Below, in pieces: positions 9,075-17,863 of a stretch of 64,000 nt of DNA. The stretch spans positions 2,418,001 to 2,482,000 of the forward strand of contig NZ_CP133720.1 in assembly GCF_031326225.1 (NCBI RefSeq), given 5' to 3'. This stretch comes from Undibacterium cyanobacteriorum. GTDB lineage: Bacteria; Pseudomonadota; Gammaproteobacteria; Burkholderiales; Burkholderiaceae_D. Within the stretch, counting starts at the first letter, position 1. The number at the start of each line of letters is the position of its first letter. The position numbers and the translations under genes are program-made. The notes below the pieces were generated by a model. It was not told the DNA's origin, searched no databases, and saw only the letters and a program-made list of their open reading frames with translations.

Positions 9075-10373
9075 TTAGAACTTCAAACCAGCACGTTCAG
9101 CGACAGTGTGCATATCTTTGTCGCCACGTCCAGATAAGTTCGCGAGCACAATTTTGTCGCGCCGAAGGCTCGCTGCCAACTTGGCTGCATACGCTAAGGC
9201 ATGACTCGATTCCAACGCAGGAATAATGCCCTCAATACGGCAACAATCATGGAAAGCTTGTAGGGCTTCTTCATCAGTGATGGTCTCATATTGCGCGCGT
9301 CCCGAATCTTTTAACCAAGCATGCTCAGGGCCAACACCAGGATAATCGAGACCAGCTGAAACCGAGTGCGTCTCGATGACTTGTCCATTCTCGTCTTGCA
9401 TGATGTAAGTACGATTACCATGCAAAACGCCAGGTGAACCCGCAGTCAAGGACGCGGAATGTTTACCACTTTCCAAGCCCTCACCCGCCGCTTCAACGCC
9501 AACCAAACGAACCTCAGTTTGATCAATGTATGGATAAAAAATTCCCATCGCATTTGAGCCACCACCGACGCAAGCTGCGACGACGTCAGGCTGGCGCCCT
9601 GCGATTTCGGGCATCTGCCATAAGCATTCCTCGCCAATCACGGATTGGAAGTCTCGCACCATCATTGGATAGGGATGCGGTCCGGCGACGGTACCAATGA
9701 TGTAAAAGGTGTTATCAACATTCGCGACCCAGTCGCGCATCGCTTCATTGAGTGCATCTTTCAGAGTCTTGGAACCCGATTCGACTGGCACGACAGTAGC
9801 ACCCAACAACTTCATACGATAGACATTTTGCGCCTGTCGTTTGACGTCATCTGCGCCCATGTAGACCACGCATTCCAAACCAAAACGTGCGCAAATCGTG
9901 GCCGTTGCAACGCCATGTTGTCCGGCGCCGGTTTCTGCGATCACGCGTGGTTTACCCATGCGCTTTGCCAACAATGCTTGGCCAATCACATTATTGATCT
10001 TGTGCGCGCCAGTGTGATTGAGATCTTCGCGCTTAAAATATATTTGTGCGCCACCAAGCTGCTCCGACCAGCGTTTCGCATGATAGATCGGCGATGGGCG
10101 CCCCACAAAATGCTTCAACTCATAACGGAATTCGCGCAGGAACTCCGGATCTTGTTGGAACTTTGCGTATGCTTCTTTCAACTCATTCAAAGCGTGCGTC
10201 AGTGTTTCAGAAACAAAACTACCGCCAAAAATACCGAAGTGACCACGGGTATCGGGATAAGCGTAATTCTTCGCGTGAAATAAGGGAACTGCGTCGCGAT
10301 TGGATAAACTTTGGACGTCAGTGCCAACACCTGAGACGTGTGCAGCACCGAGAGAGGAAGCCTCGGTTTTCAT
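9075..10373 (-). CDS. trpB: tryptophan synthase beta subunit
   Basis: Condenses indole with L-serine using PLP. The protein has 432 residues, longer than E. coli TrpB because of a non-conserved N-terminal extension of about 35 residues; the family core starts near residue 38 (YPDTRGHFGIFGGSFV). The PLP lysine is Lys125 in NHTGAHKINN, and the phosphate loop GGGSNAMG is present. An AAGAG purine run precedes the ATG at 10373 and no later ATG fits, so the extension is probably real. It starts 24 bp after trpF, so trpF and trpB are cotranscribed. Confidence 0.97.
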   Translation of the reverse strand: MKTEASSLGAAHVSGVGTDVQSLSNRDAVPLFHAKNYAYPDTRGHFGIFGGSFVSETLTHALNELKEAYAKFQQDPEFLREFRYELKHFVGRPSPIYHAKRWSEQLGGAQIYFKREDLNHTGAHKINNVIGQALLAKRMGKPRVIAETGAGQHGVATATICARFGLECVVYMGADDVKRQAQNVYRMKLLGATVVPVESGSKTLKDALNEAMRDWVANVDNTFYIIGTVAGPHPYPMMVRDFQSVIGEECLWQMPEIAGRQPDVVAACVGGGSNAMGIFYPYIDQTEVRLVGVEAAGEGLESGKHSASLTAGSPGVLHGNRTYIMQDENGQVIETHSVSAGLDYPGVGPEHAWLKDSGRAQYETITDEEALQAFHDCCRIEGIIPALESSHALAYAAKLAASLRRDKIVLANLSGRGDKDMHTVAERAGLKF

Positions 10374-10397
10374 ATGAACTCTTCATGAAAAAGTGTT

Positions 10398-11063
10398 TTA
10401 ATTGATGTGATCCGCTGTCCGCACAGCATGAATGAATGCTTGCACCTTAGCCGGATCCTTAATCCCTTTTGACAGCTCGACACCACTACTGATGTCGACC
10501 GCAAACGGCCGTACTTGTTGTACAGCGTCAGTCGCGTTTTGTACGCTCAAGCCACCACTTAAAACGACCCGAGGCGCGAGCTCTTTTGGGATGAGAGACC
10601 AATCAAAAACCTTTCCACTACCACCGAAACTATCGACGAAAGTATCAAGAAGCAGCCCTTGAAACAATGGACTATTTGCTCGATAAGATGCCTCATATTC
10701 TAACAAATCTTGTGCGCTTGTGTCAGGTTTCACGCGGAAAGCACGCAGAAATGGGCGCTTGACCCGCTCTGCAATCATCTGACACGTTTCGACAGACTCA
10801 TCACCATGAAATTGCAACACTTGTATCGGTGCTCGTTCGACAACCGATTCAACAAAACTCGACTCTGCATTCACGAAGAGCCCCACCGAAGTCACAAACG
10901 GTGGCAAGTCAGCGAGTAGATGTGCCGCTCGATCACCATCAACAAAACGCGGACTCTGTGGATAAAACACGAAGCCTAGGGCATCTGCACCAGCCTCGAC
11001 CACCGCACGTAAATCTTCTTCACGGGTAATGCCGCAAATTTTAATCCTTGTTCGTTGAGCCAC
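10398..11063 (-). CDS. trpF: phosphoribosylanthranilate isomerase
   Basis: Converts phosphoribosylanthranilate to the carboxyphenylamino deoxyribulose intermediate (TIM barrel). The motif KICGITR sits at residues 8-14 and VVLSGGL and VDISSGVE in the C-terminal half. The frame is open to 11171, but the first 36 codons do not look like TrpF. I place the start at GTG 11063 because GGAGAGGG lies just before it and the protein then begins VAQRTRIKICG; an ATG at 11075 (adding MERD) is the alternative. It is the first gene of the trpFBA unit; the usual upstream truA is absent here. Confidence 0.95.
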   Translation of the reverse strand: MAQRTRIKICGITREEDLRAVVEAGADALGFVFYPQSPRFVDGDRAAHLLADLPPFVTSVGLFVNAESSFVESVVERAPIQVLQFHGDESVETCQMIAERVKRPFLRAFRVKPDTSAQDLLEYEASYRANSPLFQGLLLDTFVDSFGGSGKVFDWSLIPKELAPRVVLSGGLSVQNATDAVQQVRPFAVDISSGVELSKGIKDPAKVQAFIHAVRTADHIN

Positions 11064-11216
11064 ATCCCTCTCCATCAAGCATACGACAATACAAAATATC
11101 ATCATAGCTGAGTTTTGGATGATGAAGTGAAAGTCAAAACTCCGGGCGGCGGAATGAGGCCCAAGTTTCAAGATAGATCAATCGATATCCTGATTTTAAA
11201 AATGGTTCACGGAAAA

Positions 11217-11244
11217 GCAAAAAGGTGCCGTAGCACCTTTTTGC
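11217..11244 (-). terminator. rho-independent terminator of aceA
   Basis: A perfect 12-bp stem, GCAAAAAGGTGC / GCACCTTTTTGC with a 4-base loop, lies 69 bp past the aceA stop. The A/T arms make it usable in either direction. It separates aceA from trpF. Confidence 0.85.
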
Positions 11245-11312
11245 ATATTGACCAGCTCAGCTTACATCCTTAAGCCGGCTTATTTTTCTCCTCCGCAGCT
11301 ACTCCCTAATTC

Positions 11313-12620
11313 TTACGCAACTTTTTTCGAGTCGAAGAATTGTTCGTCTTCGGTCGATCCATGCAATGCGGTTGTCGAAGATTGACCTTGCTGAATCACT
11401 TGTGTCACAGCATCGAAGTAACCTGTACCCACTTCGCGCTGATGCTTCACTGCGGTAAAGCCCTTCTCCGCAGCAGCGAATTCTGCTTCTTGCAACTCTA
11501 CGAATGCGGACATCTGACGACGAGCGTAGCCATGAGCCAAATTGAACATACCGTAATTCAAAGCGTGGAAGCCTGCCAAAGTGATGAATTGGAATTTATA
11601 GCCCATCGCACCCAATTCTTTTTGGAATTTCGCAATCGTTGCGTCATCCAAGTTTTTCTTCCAGTTGAAGCTTGGCGAGCAGTTATATGCCAGCAATTTG
11701 CCTGGGAACTTCGCGTGAATTGCATCTGCAAACGCTTTTGCAAACGCTAAGTCTGGCTTACCAGTTTCACACCAAATCATGTCGGCATATTCAGCGTAAG
11801 CAAGACCACGAGAGATCGATTGTTGCAGACCTGGTTTCGTCTTGTAGAAACCTTCAACGGTACGTTCACCAGTCAAGAACGGCTTGTCGTTATCATCGAT
11901 GTCAGATGTCAACAAATCAGCAGCTTCTGCATCAGTACGTGCCAACAAAACTGTTGGTGTACCCATCACATCAGCAGCAAGACGAGCTGCGTTCAATTTT
12001 TCAACAGCTTCACGTGTTGGCACCAAAACCTTACCGCCCATGTGGCCACACTTTTTCACAGAAGCCAATTGATCTTCGAAGTGCACGCCAGAAGCACCAG
12101 CTTCAATCATGGCCTTCATCAATTCAAAAGCATTCAAAACACCACCGAAACCAGCCTCAGCATCTGCGACAATCGGCGCAAAGAAGTCAACATCACCAGA
12201 GCCTTCGGACCATTGGATTTGATCTGCACGCGTCAATGTATTGTTGATACGTTTCACAACCAAAGGAACTGAGTTCGCTGGATACAAAGATTGGTCCGGA
12301 TACATTTCACCAGCGACGTTGGCATCGCCAGCCACCTGCCATCCGGACAAGTAGATCGCTTTCAGACCCGCTTTAACCTGTTGCATTGCTTGATTACCCG
12401 TCAAAGCACCAAGTGCGTTAATGAACGGCTCATTATTAACCAAGTTCCATAATTTTTCGGAACCACGTTTTGCCAGAGTGTGCTCGACTTGCAAAGAACC
12501 ACGCAAACGCACCACGTCTTCCGCTGTGTAGTTACGCTTGATACCTTTCCAACGCGGATTGGTATCCCAGTCTTTTTGAATTTCAGCGATTTGTTGTTCG
12601 CGTGTCAGTTGCTGTGTCAT
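11313..12620 (-). CDS. aceA: isocitrate lyase
   Basis: Glyoxylate-shunt enzyme that splits isocitrate into succinate and glyoxylate, needed for growth on acetate or fatty acids. From ATG 12620 it is 435 residues, nearly the E. coli length. The catalytic motif KKCGHMGGK is at about residues 186-194, and the PEP-mutase/ICL fold motifs (EDQLAS, ARTDAEA) are present. Two ATGs lie 6 bp apart; AGGAG is 1 base before the first (12626) but about 7 bases before the second, so 12620 is preferred. It is monocistronic with its own promoter, operator-like palindrome and terminator. No malate synthase gene is adjacent. Confidence 0.98.
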   Translation of the reverse strand: MTQQLTREQQIAEIQKDWDTNPRWKGIKRNYTAEDVVRLRGSLQVEHTLAKRGSEKLWNLVNNEPFINALGALTGNQAMQQVKAGLKAIYLSGWQVAGDANVAGEMYPDQSLYPANSVPLVVKRINNTLTRADQIQWSEGSGDVDFFAPIVADAEAGFGGVLNAFELMKAMIEAGASGVHFEDQLASVKKCGHMGGKVLVPTREAVEKLNAARLAADVMGTPTVLLARTDAEAADLLTSDIDDNDKPFLTGERTVEGFYKTKPGLQQSISRGLAYAEYADMIWCETGKPDLAFAKAFADAIHAKFPGKLLAYNCSPSFNWKKNLDDATIAKFQKELGAMGYKFQFITLAGFHALNYGMFNLAHGYARRQMSAFVELQEAEFAAAEKGFTAVKHQREVGTGYFDAVTQVIQQGQSSTTALHGSTEDEQFFDSKKVA

Positions 12621-12684
12621 GGTCATTCTCCTAAAAGAGTGCTGCAGTGATTAACAAGTTAAAAAGTGTTCGTCCTTGGGATAT

Positions 12685-12713
12685 ATAGTAGGACAAACCT
12701 TGCAGCGCAACAA
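12685..12713 (-). promoter_or_regulatory. sigma70-type promoter of aceA
   Basis: On the minus strand TTGTTG (12713-12708) and TACTAT (12690-12685) are separated by 17 bp. The transcript would start near 12678, leaving a leader of about 58 nt to the aceA ATG. The -35 box touches the end of an 18-bp palindrome, which suggests control by a bound regulator. Confidence 0.6.
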
Positions 12714-12730
12714 TGTCTTATATAAGACAT
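12713..12730. promoter_or_regulatory. 18-bp perfect palindrome, probable operator of aceA
   Basis: ATGTCTTATATAAGACAT is fully self-complementary, overlaps the first base of the proposed aceA -35 box, and stands alone in the spacer. Such TCTTATATAAGA palindromes are the kind of site bound by FadR-subfamily GntR dimers that control central carbon genes in proteobacteria; that family assignment is from memory and is an inference. Its position next to -35 would fit either activation from upstream or repression. Confidence 0.65.
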
Positions 12731-13053
12731 AGGAGAAATATTTTTTACCTACAAATCAGATAGTTACAGTCTTCATTCCATGATACGAAATGATTTTCCT
12801 TCCAGTGAAACGGAAATGTGCGGCAGCACATCAACAAATTCCGCATTATGAAATTACTTTTTCACGATGCGAGAATACGCCACCTTTTGCAAGGATTTTT
12901 ATGAAAATTGGAATCGCGACCGCGTCTAAACGATCCAAGTGCATCTATTCAAGAGTGTTTTTGAATAGCAGCTGTCGCGCCAGAACGACGAAAACGTAAA
13001 GAATCTTAGGAAAGCCGAAAATCGTACAGATAGTTCAGTCGTATCTTAAGCGA
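12731..13053. other. non-coding spacer between the yihY-like gene and aceA
   Basis: Together with the aceA promoter region this forms a 433-bp gap. It is A+T-rich and I see no convincing gene; the one short plus-strand frame (12790-12999) has no homology I recognise and no ribosome site. No clear terminator of the upstream minus-strand gene was found. Confidence 0.6.
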
Positions 13054-14328
13054 TTATGCGACCTGCTCAAGATGAGCATCGTGGTTACGATCGAGGAAAT
13101 AGTCGAACAAACTTTCATTCAAGCCTTGTTCCAACACTAAGTGAACCTGGCGCGCCAAAGCAGAATTGCTACGCGTATCAAACACAAACAATCGATACAC
13201 ATCGGCTAAGGATAAGGCTGCTGGATTCATAATGAGAATCCAACGATCTCCCCTGCTATCATTCTTACTCCACAGACGACGTCGCACGCTGGTTGGCGCA
13301 TCAAGCACAACACGCCCGACCCAACCCTGTTCGACCATCTTAGAAAGAATGCCTTCAATCTCATCAATACCGAAGCGCGTACGGGACCGAATACTGAGCG
13401 TGTCGATCGCGGCATTGGCATCTGAGTTACGAGCCAGCACCAATACTCGCAACACCGCCATAGCATCTTCAAAGGCACTTCCGGCTACTGGCACATGCCA
13501 CCATCGCTCGTACTTCACCACAGGCAGAGATGCCGTAATGACTGCACCGATTAAGGTAATCAGCCAAGACAAATAAATCCAAATGAGAAAAATGGGAATC
13601 GCCGCCAAGGCACCGTAAATAACCGTATAGGTTGGGAATTGCTTAATGAAAATCGCAAACAAACGCTTCGCAATCTCAAAAACCACGGCAGCAAAAAAAC
13701 CACCCCACGCAGCATCCCGCCAATCCACAGATCGATTCGGTACTACTAAATAAAGCAAAGTGTAGGCCCCAGTGGTGAGAACCACCGAAAATAAAGTGTA
13801 AAAAACAGCACCAAGTATTGGCATCGACTTGGTCACATCGGTCGTCGCAGTAAAGAGGAACGAAGTCGCGCTAATTGAGAGACCGATCAAGACCGGCCCC
13901 AAGGTGACAATCGCCCAATACACCACCACACGCTGCGCCAAAGGACGGGAGCGTTTCACTTGCCAGATTTGATTAAATGTCTTATCGATCATCGCCATGG
14001 TCGCCACCGCCGTAAACATCAGGGCGACGCCACCAACTGCAGATAAGCGCGTCGCTTTGGTGGCGAACTGCGTGAGATAGCCAAGGATTGATGACGAGAT
14101 CGATTTCGGCATCAAACTTTGCGTAAAGTAGGCTTCAAGTGAGGTCTTAAAATCGGTGAAGAGAGGGAATGCTGTGAGTATCGCCAGAGCAATCGTGAGT
14201 ACAGGAACCAAAGCAAGCACTGTGGTAAACGTCAGGCTGCCAGCAACCTGCGGTAAGCGCACTTCTTGCAAGCGACGGTGCGCAAAATGAACAAGATTTC
14301 GAATTTGGATCCAGCTTAAACCGCGCAT
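13054..14328 (-). CDS. YihY/BrkB family inner-membrane protein
   Basis: A 424-residue protein with about six membrane segments in the first 290 residues and a soluble C-terminal domain (about 290-424). The N-terminal motif AGSLTFTTVLALVPVLTIALA and the central WGGFFAAVVFEIAKRLF are typical of the YihY/virulence factor BrkB family. BrkB was once linked to serum resistance in Bordetella and once misnamed RNase BN; the function is unsettled. The C-terminal domain with a helix-rich region is common in betaproteobacterial members. It is divergent from wrbA with a 288-bp gap. Confidence 0.9.
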   Translation of the reverse strand: MRGLSWIQIRNLVHFAHRRLQEVRLPQVAGSLTFTTVLALVPVLTIALAILTAFPLFTDFKTSLEAYFTQSLMPKSISSSILGYLTQFATKATRLSAVGGVALMFTAVATMAMIDKTFNQIWQVKRSRPLAQRVVVYWAIVTLGPVLIGLSISATSFLFTATTDVTKSMPILGAVFYTLFSVVLTTGAYTLLYLVVPNRSVDWRDAAWGGFFAAVVFEIAKRLFAIFIKQFPTYTVIYGALAAIPIFLIWIYLSWLITLIGAVITASLPVVKYERWWHVPVAGSAFEDAMAVLRVLVLARNSDANAAIDTLSIRSRTRFGIDEIEGILSKMVEQGWVGRVVLDAPTSVRRRLWSKNDSRGDRWILIMNPAALSLADVYRLFVFDTRSNSALARQVHLVLEQGLNESLFDYFLDRNHDAHLEQVA

Positions 14329-14616
14329 AGATGTTCTCAGAATTCTCTGGCATAACCAGAGCTAGATGCATAAATGCTTATTGTACCTCCTCAAGCGTAG
14401 ATTACAGCGTTGCGATTGATGGCATTTGAAGCAGCAGAACGCCGTTCAACACAGAGATCTTATTGGCCCACCCCAAAACAAGCATTCGTATAAAAGTAAA
14501 TTCAGATTGCCGACACAAAGCTGCGATATCATCTCGTCCGTGCTGCGCCTCGCGAAAAGCGATTTAAAAACAACAAGAATTATTGTTTTGTATAGAAATA
14601 AGGTAAATTTCACTTT

Positions 14617-15231
14617 ATGAATGATCCAACCCAAATACTCATCCTCTATTACTCGCGCCACGGTAGCACACGTCGTTTGGCGGAATTGATTGCTCAAGGC
14701 GTCGAAAGCGTCACGGGATGTGAAGCACGGCTGCGTACCGTCCCTGCGGTTTCGACCGTGATTGAAGCCACAGAAGCGAGCGTGCCAGCGAATGGTGCGC
14801 CGTATGTGGAAATCAGTGATCTACAAGAATGCCACGGACTTGCGCTGGGCTCCCCCACCCGCTTCGGCAATATGGCAGCGCCGATGAAATATTTTTTGGA
14901 TGGTACATCGAGCGAATGGCTGAACGGTAGTTTGGCAGATAAGCCTGCATGTGTCTTCACGTCGACTGGAAGTATGCACGGCGGTCAAGAATCAACATTA
15001 ATTTCAATGATGCTCCCTCTCATGCACCATGGCATGCTGATATTGGGGCTCCCTTTCAGCGAGCATCCAGAATTAATGACGACAAGTAGCGGTGGAAGTC
15101 CCTATGGTGCGACTCATTGGTCTGGCTTAGATGGAAAGCAGCCACTAACTGAAGACAGCAAAAAACTTGCGATCGCCCTAGGAAAACGATTGGCTGAAAC
15201 CGCACACAAATTGCGAGGCCACCATGACTGA
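14617..15231 (+). CDS. wrbA: NAD(P)H:quinone oxidoreductase WrbA-type flavoprotein
   Basis: A 204-residue flavodoxin-like protein that binds FMN and reduces quinones by two electrons, protecting against redox cycling. The FMN phosphate loop SRHGSTRRLA is at residues 13-22, LGSPTRFGNMAAPMK in the middle is a WrbA hallmark, and STGSMHGGQEST and YGATHWSG follow. The last 8 bp overlap the next gene, so wrbA and the DUF2069 gene are translationally coupled. No clear Shine-Dalgarno is visible close to the ATG. Confidence 0.93.
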   Translation: MNDPTQILILYYSRHGSTRRLAELIAQGVESVTGCEARLRTVPAVSTVIEATEASVPANGAPYVEISDLQECHGLALGSPTRFGNMAAPMKYFLDGTSSEWLNGSLADKPACVFTSTGSMHGGQESTLISMMLPLMHHGMLILGLPFSEHPELMTTSSGGSPYGATHWSGLDGKQPLTEDSKKLAIALGKRLAETAHKLRGHHD

Positions 15232-15682
15232 AATGGGCTCAAAAAAACTTCATATCGGCGCAGCCGTGAGCCTACTCTGCCTGATCGCATTGGCGATTGC
15301 ATGGGAGTGCTTCATTAGCCCATACAAACCGGGCAACTATTTTTTCGCCATTAAAGTCGTTCCTCTTTTATTCGCTATACGAGGCGTCCTCACTGCGCGC
15401 GTTTATACTTTGCAGTGGTCATCAATGCTAGTGCTTCTCTACTTCATGGAAGGTGTCGTACGTGCGAGCGGCGATGCCGATCCGGCATCTAGACTCATGG
15501 CCGCATTAGAAATCGTTTTAAGTATCAGTTTCTATTTGTGTGCGATCTTCTATGTACGCCCCTTCAAACGTCTCGCTAAAAAACTAGAGAAAGAGAAAAA
15601 GGCCGAGGAGCTGAATGGCACGCATAACACTCTGGATATCAACCAGACTTCTGCACCACATGATCCATCAGAAAAGGCGTGA
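15224..15682 (+). CDS. DUF2069 membrane protein
   Basis: A 152-residue protein with four hydrophobic segments (about residues 10-28, 40-55, 62-78 and 93-113) and a charged Lys/Glu-rich C-terminus. Length, topology and the motif YFFAIKVVPLLFAIRGVLTA fit DUF2069, a family of unknown function that commonly follows wrbA in beta- and gammaproteobacteria. The overlap with wrbA suggests a shared role, perhaps at the quinone pool, but this is inference. Confidence 0.88.
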   Translation: MTEMGSKKLHIGAAVSLLCLIALAIAWECFISPYKPGNYFFAIKVVPLLFAIRGVLTARVYTLQWSSMLVLLYFMEGVVRASGDADPASRLMAALEIVLSISFYLCAIFYVRPFKRLAKKLEKEKKAEELNGTHNTLDINQTSAPHDPSEKA

Positions 15683-15687
15683 TACAC

Positions 15688-17103
15688 ATGGATCAGCACA
15701 AGAGATTTCTAGAGGCCTGTGTAAGTATCGTTGGCGCAAACGGCGTGATCACCGATCCGAGTTTGCAAGAGTCATTTCTAAGGGAATGGCGCCGCCGCAA
15801 AGTGGGTCGCGCTTTAGCTGTAATATGTCCGAGCAACACCGAAGAAGTTTCGAGTATTGTGCGACTTTGCCATGAGAACCATATTTCCATCGTGCCGCAG
15901 GGTGGCAATACAGGTTTAGTCTATGGTGGAATCCCAGATGAGAGCGGAAATGCGATTGTTCTCTCCCTAAGAAAACTGAATCGCATTCGAGAAATCGATC
16001 CTCAAAACAACGCGATTACAGTGGAAGCTGGCTGTATTTTGCAAACGATCCAAGAACACGCTGCTGATCATGATCGCCTGTTTCCACTGTCGCTTGCTTC
16101 AGAGGGTAGCTGCACCATTGGTGGCAATCTTTCCACGAATGCTGGTGGAACGGCAGTCCTACGATATGGAAACACACGTGAGCTTTGTCTTGGACTTGAA
16201 ATTGTCACCGCCGACGGTCGGATTTGGAACGGGCTCAAACAACTTCGCAAAGACAATACGGGATATGATCTCCGCGACCTCTTCATCGGCGCCGAAGGCA
16301 CGCTTGGAGTCATCACCGCCGCAGTGATGAAGCTTTTTCCAAAAACAAAACATCAAATCTGTGCGTTCGTGGCGGTCGAGGATCTTTCACAATCTGTTCA
16401 ATTTCTGAACTTCCTGCAACAACGCTTTAACGAAAACTTGACCGCATTCGAGATCATGAACGCCTTCAGTCTCGAGCTAGTAGCACGAGCGTTCCCACAC
16501 TTACAGATTCCGCAACTTCAAAAATCACCATTTTATATTTTAGCCGAAATCTCAAGTAATGCCGATGTAGCGCACTTGAATGGCGAAATCGAAAATGAGC
16601 TGTCGCAAGCACTCGAGGCAGGCTTAGTTATCGATGTTGTCGTGACTCAAAATATCAATCAAGCGCAGTCTTGCTGGCAAATTCGGGAATCGATATCAGA
16701 AGCGCAGGCGCGTCACGGCAAAAACATCAAACACGACATTTCTTTACCGATATCTAGCGTTCCCGATTTTGTCGAACAATGCGACCAAGCCTTACAACGA
16801 TATGTCCCAAAGTGCCGGTTGGTTACCTTCGGACATCTTGGCGATGGCAATCTTCACTACAACGTATCAGCTCCGCCCGAAGTGACACCGGATGATTTCT
16901 TGAAACAGCAAAAGCCGATCAACCATATCGTCCACCAACTGGTTCATCAATTCAACGGATCAATCTCCGCTGAACATGGCATTGGTACATTAAAGAAAGA
17001 AGAGCTTCGTTTATACAAATCGGAGTTAGAAATTGAAATGATGCAGCAGATCAAAAAAGCACTAGACCCATTCCAGATCATGAACCCAGGGAAAATTTTT
17101 TAG
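15688..17103 (+). CDS. FAD-linked oxidase (D-lactate/2-hydroxyacid dehydrogenase, GlcD family)
   Basis: A 471-residue flavoenzyme with an N-terminal FAD_binding_4 (PCMH) domain and a C-terminal FAD-linked oxidase domain. Visible motifs are VPQGGNTGLVYGG, the LSLASEGSCTIGGNLSTNAGG loop and IGAEGTLGVITAAVMKLFP; the C-terminal FGHLGDGNLHYN and SAEHGIG hold the metal/substrate residues. The family includes D-lactate dehydrogenase, D-2-hydroxyglutarate dehydrogenase and glycolate oxidase GlcD; the substrate is unclear. A GTG at 15679 is in frame, but the ATG at 15688 has AAAGG at a normal distance. There is no adjacent glcE/glcF, so it is not a complete glycolate oxidase locus. Confidence 0.9.
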   Translation: MDQHKRFLEACVSIVGANGVITDPSLQESFLREWRRRKVGRALAVICPSNTEEVSSIVRLCHENHISIVPQGGNTGLVYGGIPDESGNAIVLSLRKLNRIREIDPQNNAITVEAGCILQTIQEHAADHDRLFPLSLASEGSCTIGGNLSTNAGGTAVLRYGNTRELCLGLEIVTADGRIWNGLKQLRKDNTGYDLRDLFIGAEGTLGVITAAVMKLFPKTKHQICAFVAVEDLSQSVQFLNFLQQRFNENLTAFEIMNAFSLELVARAFPHLQIPQLQKSPFYILAEISSNADVAHLNGEIENELSQALEAGLVIDVVVTQNINQAQSCWQIRESISEAQARHGKNIKHDISLPISSVPDFVEQCDQALQRYVPKCRLVTFGHLGDGNLHYNVSAPPEVTPDDFLKQQKPINHIVHQLVHQFNGSISAEHGIGTLKKEELRLYKSELEIEMMQQIKKALDPFQIMNPGKIF

Positions 17104-17111
17104 GAGATTGT

Positions 17112-17555
17112 ATGAATAAGCTTGCACTCGGATTGATGCTCGTTCTAGGTTTTATTGAAAACGGTAGCGCCGACACGCAAGTTTACAAATGCTTAAAAAA
17201 TGGGGCCATCAGTTACAGCCAAGTTCCTTGCAATGGGCAAACTAGCGAAAAACAAGAAGTCATAACCTACACACCTAGCAAAGAACAGGTCGCACAATCA
17301 AAGAAAGAAAACTTAGCTCGCCAAAAAGAATACGACCGACTTGTTAAAGCTCGGGAAAAAGACGAAGCGAAATTGGAAGCCGCACGAAGGCAACTTGCTA
17401 AACAAATCGCGACCAAGCAGAAGCAGTGCGACAACCTAAAACTTAAATCAGATTGGGCCAGGGAAGACTATCGAGGTGCACAGCCAAGAGCTCAAGAAAA
17501 GATGCGACAAAAACTCAAGCGAACTGAACAGGTTTATGCAATGAACTGCAAATAG
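17112..17555 (+). CDS. DUF4124 domain periplasmic protein
   Basis: A 147-residue protein with a signal peptide (residues 1-20, ending NGSA) and an N-terminal DUF4124 segment with the typical VYKCLKNGAISYSQVPC pattern, in which Cys27 and Cys39 may pair. A basic coiled-coil region follows (about 55-125), with two more cysteines near the C-terminus. Function is unknown for the family. It lies 8 bp after the FAD dehydrogenase gene and is likely cotranscribed. Confidence 0.85.
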   Translation: MNKLALGLMLVLGFIENGSADTQVYKCLKNGAISYSQVPCNGQTSEKQEVITYTPSKEQVAQSKKENLARQKEYDRLVKAREKDEAKLEAARRQLAKQIATKQKQCDNLKLKSDWAREDYRGAQPRAQEKMRQKLKRTEQVYAMNCK

Positions 17556-17599
17556 CTTGATGAGATAAAATCTGACCGCAGAAACATCTTGCGAATGAT

Positions 17600-17676
<77 letters not shown>

Positions 17677-17717
17677 ACACATTTTTCATGCAGAGAGCAT
17701 AAAAATACGAAGGCTGA

Positions 17718-17746
17718 ATATTACAGGGTATCCCCCTCAACTTCAA
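17718..17746 (-). promoter_or_regulatory. probable promoter of tRNA-Arg
   Basis: On the minus strand TTGAAG (17746-17741) and TAATAT (17723-17718) lie 17 bp apart. The predicted start is about 35 nt before the mature tRNA 5' end. Confidence 0.55.
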
Positions 17747-17863
17747 GGTGTAAAGCCATCTTCGAACGCGATCGCACTTCCCGAAACGCAGCGAAGAAAA
17801 GTAAGACCGTCAGTAAAACCTTCAATAAAACCTTCACTCAACACTATTCAATGAAGTGCCCAT

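Noticed and set aside
9645..10283. 212-codon plus-strand frame opposite trpB
   Set aside because: Antisense shadow; trpB on the other strand has all catalytic motifs.
12790..12999. 69-codon plus-strand frame in the aceA upstream spacer
   Set aside because: Composition is not protein-like, there is no Shine-Dalgarno, and it lies alone between two minus-strand genes.
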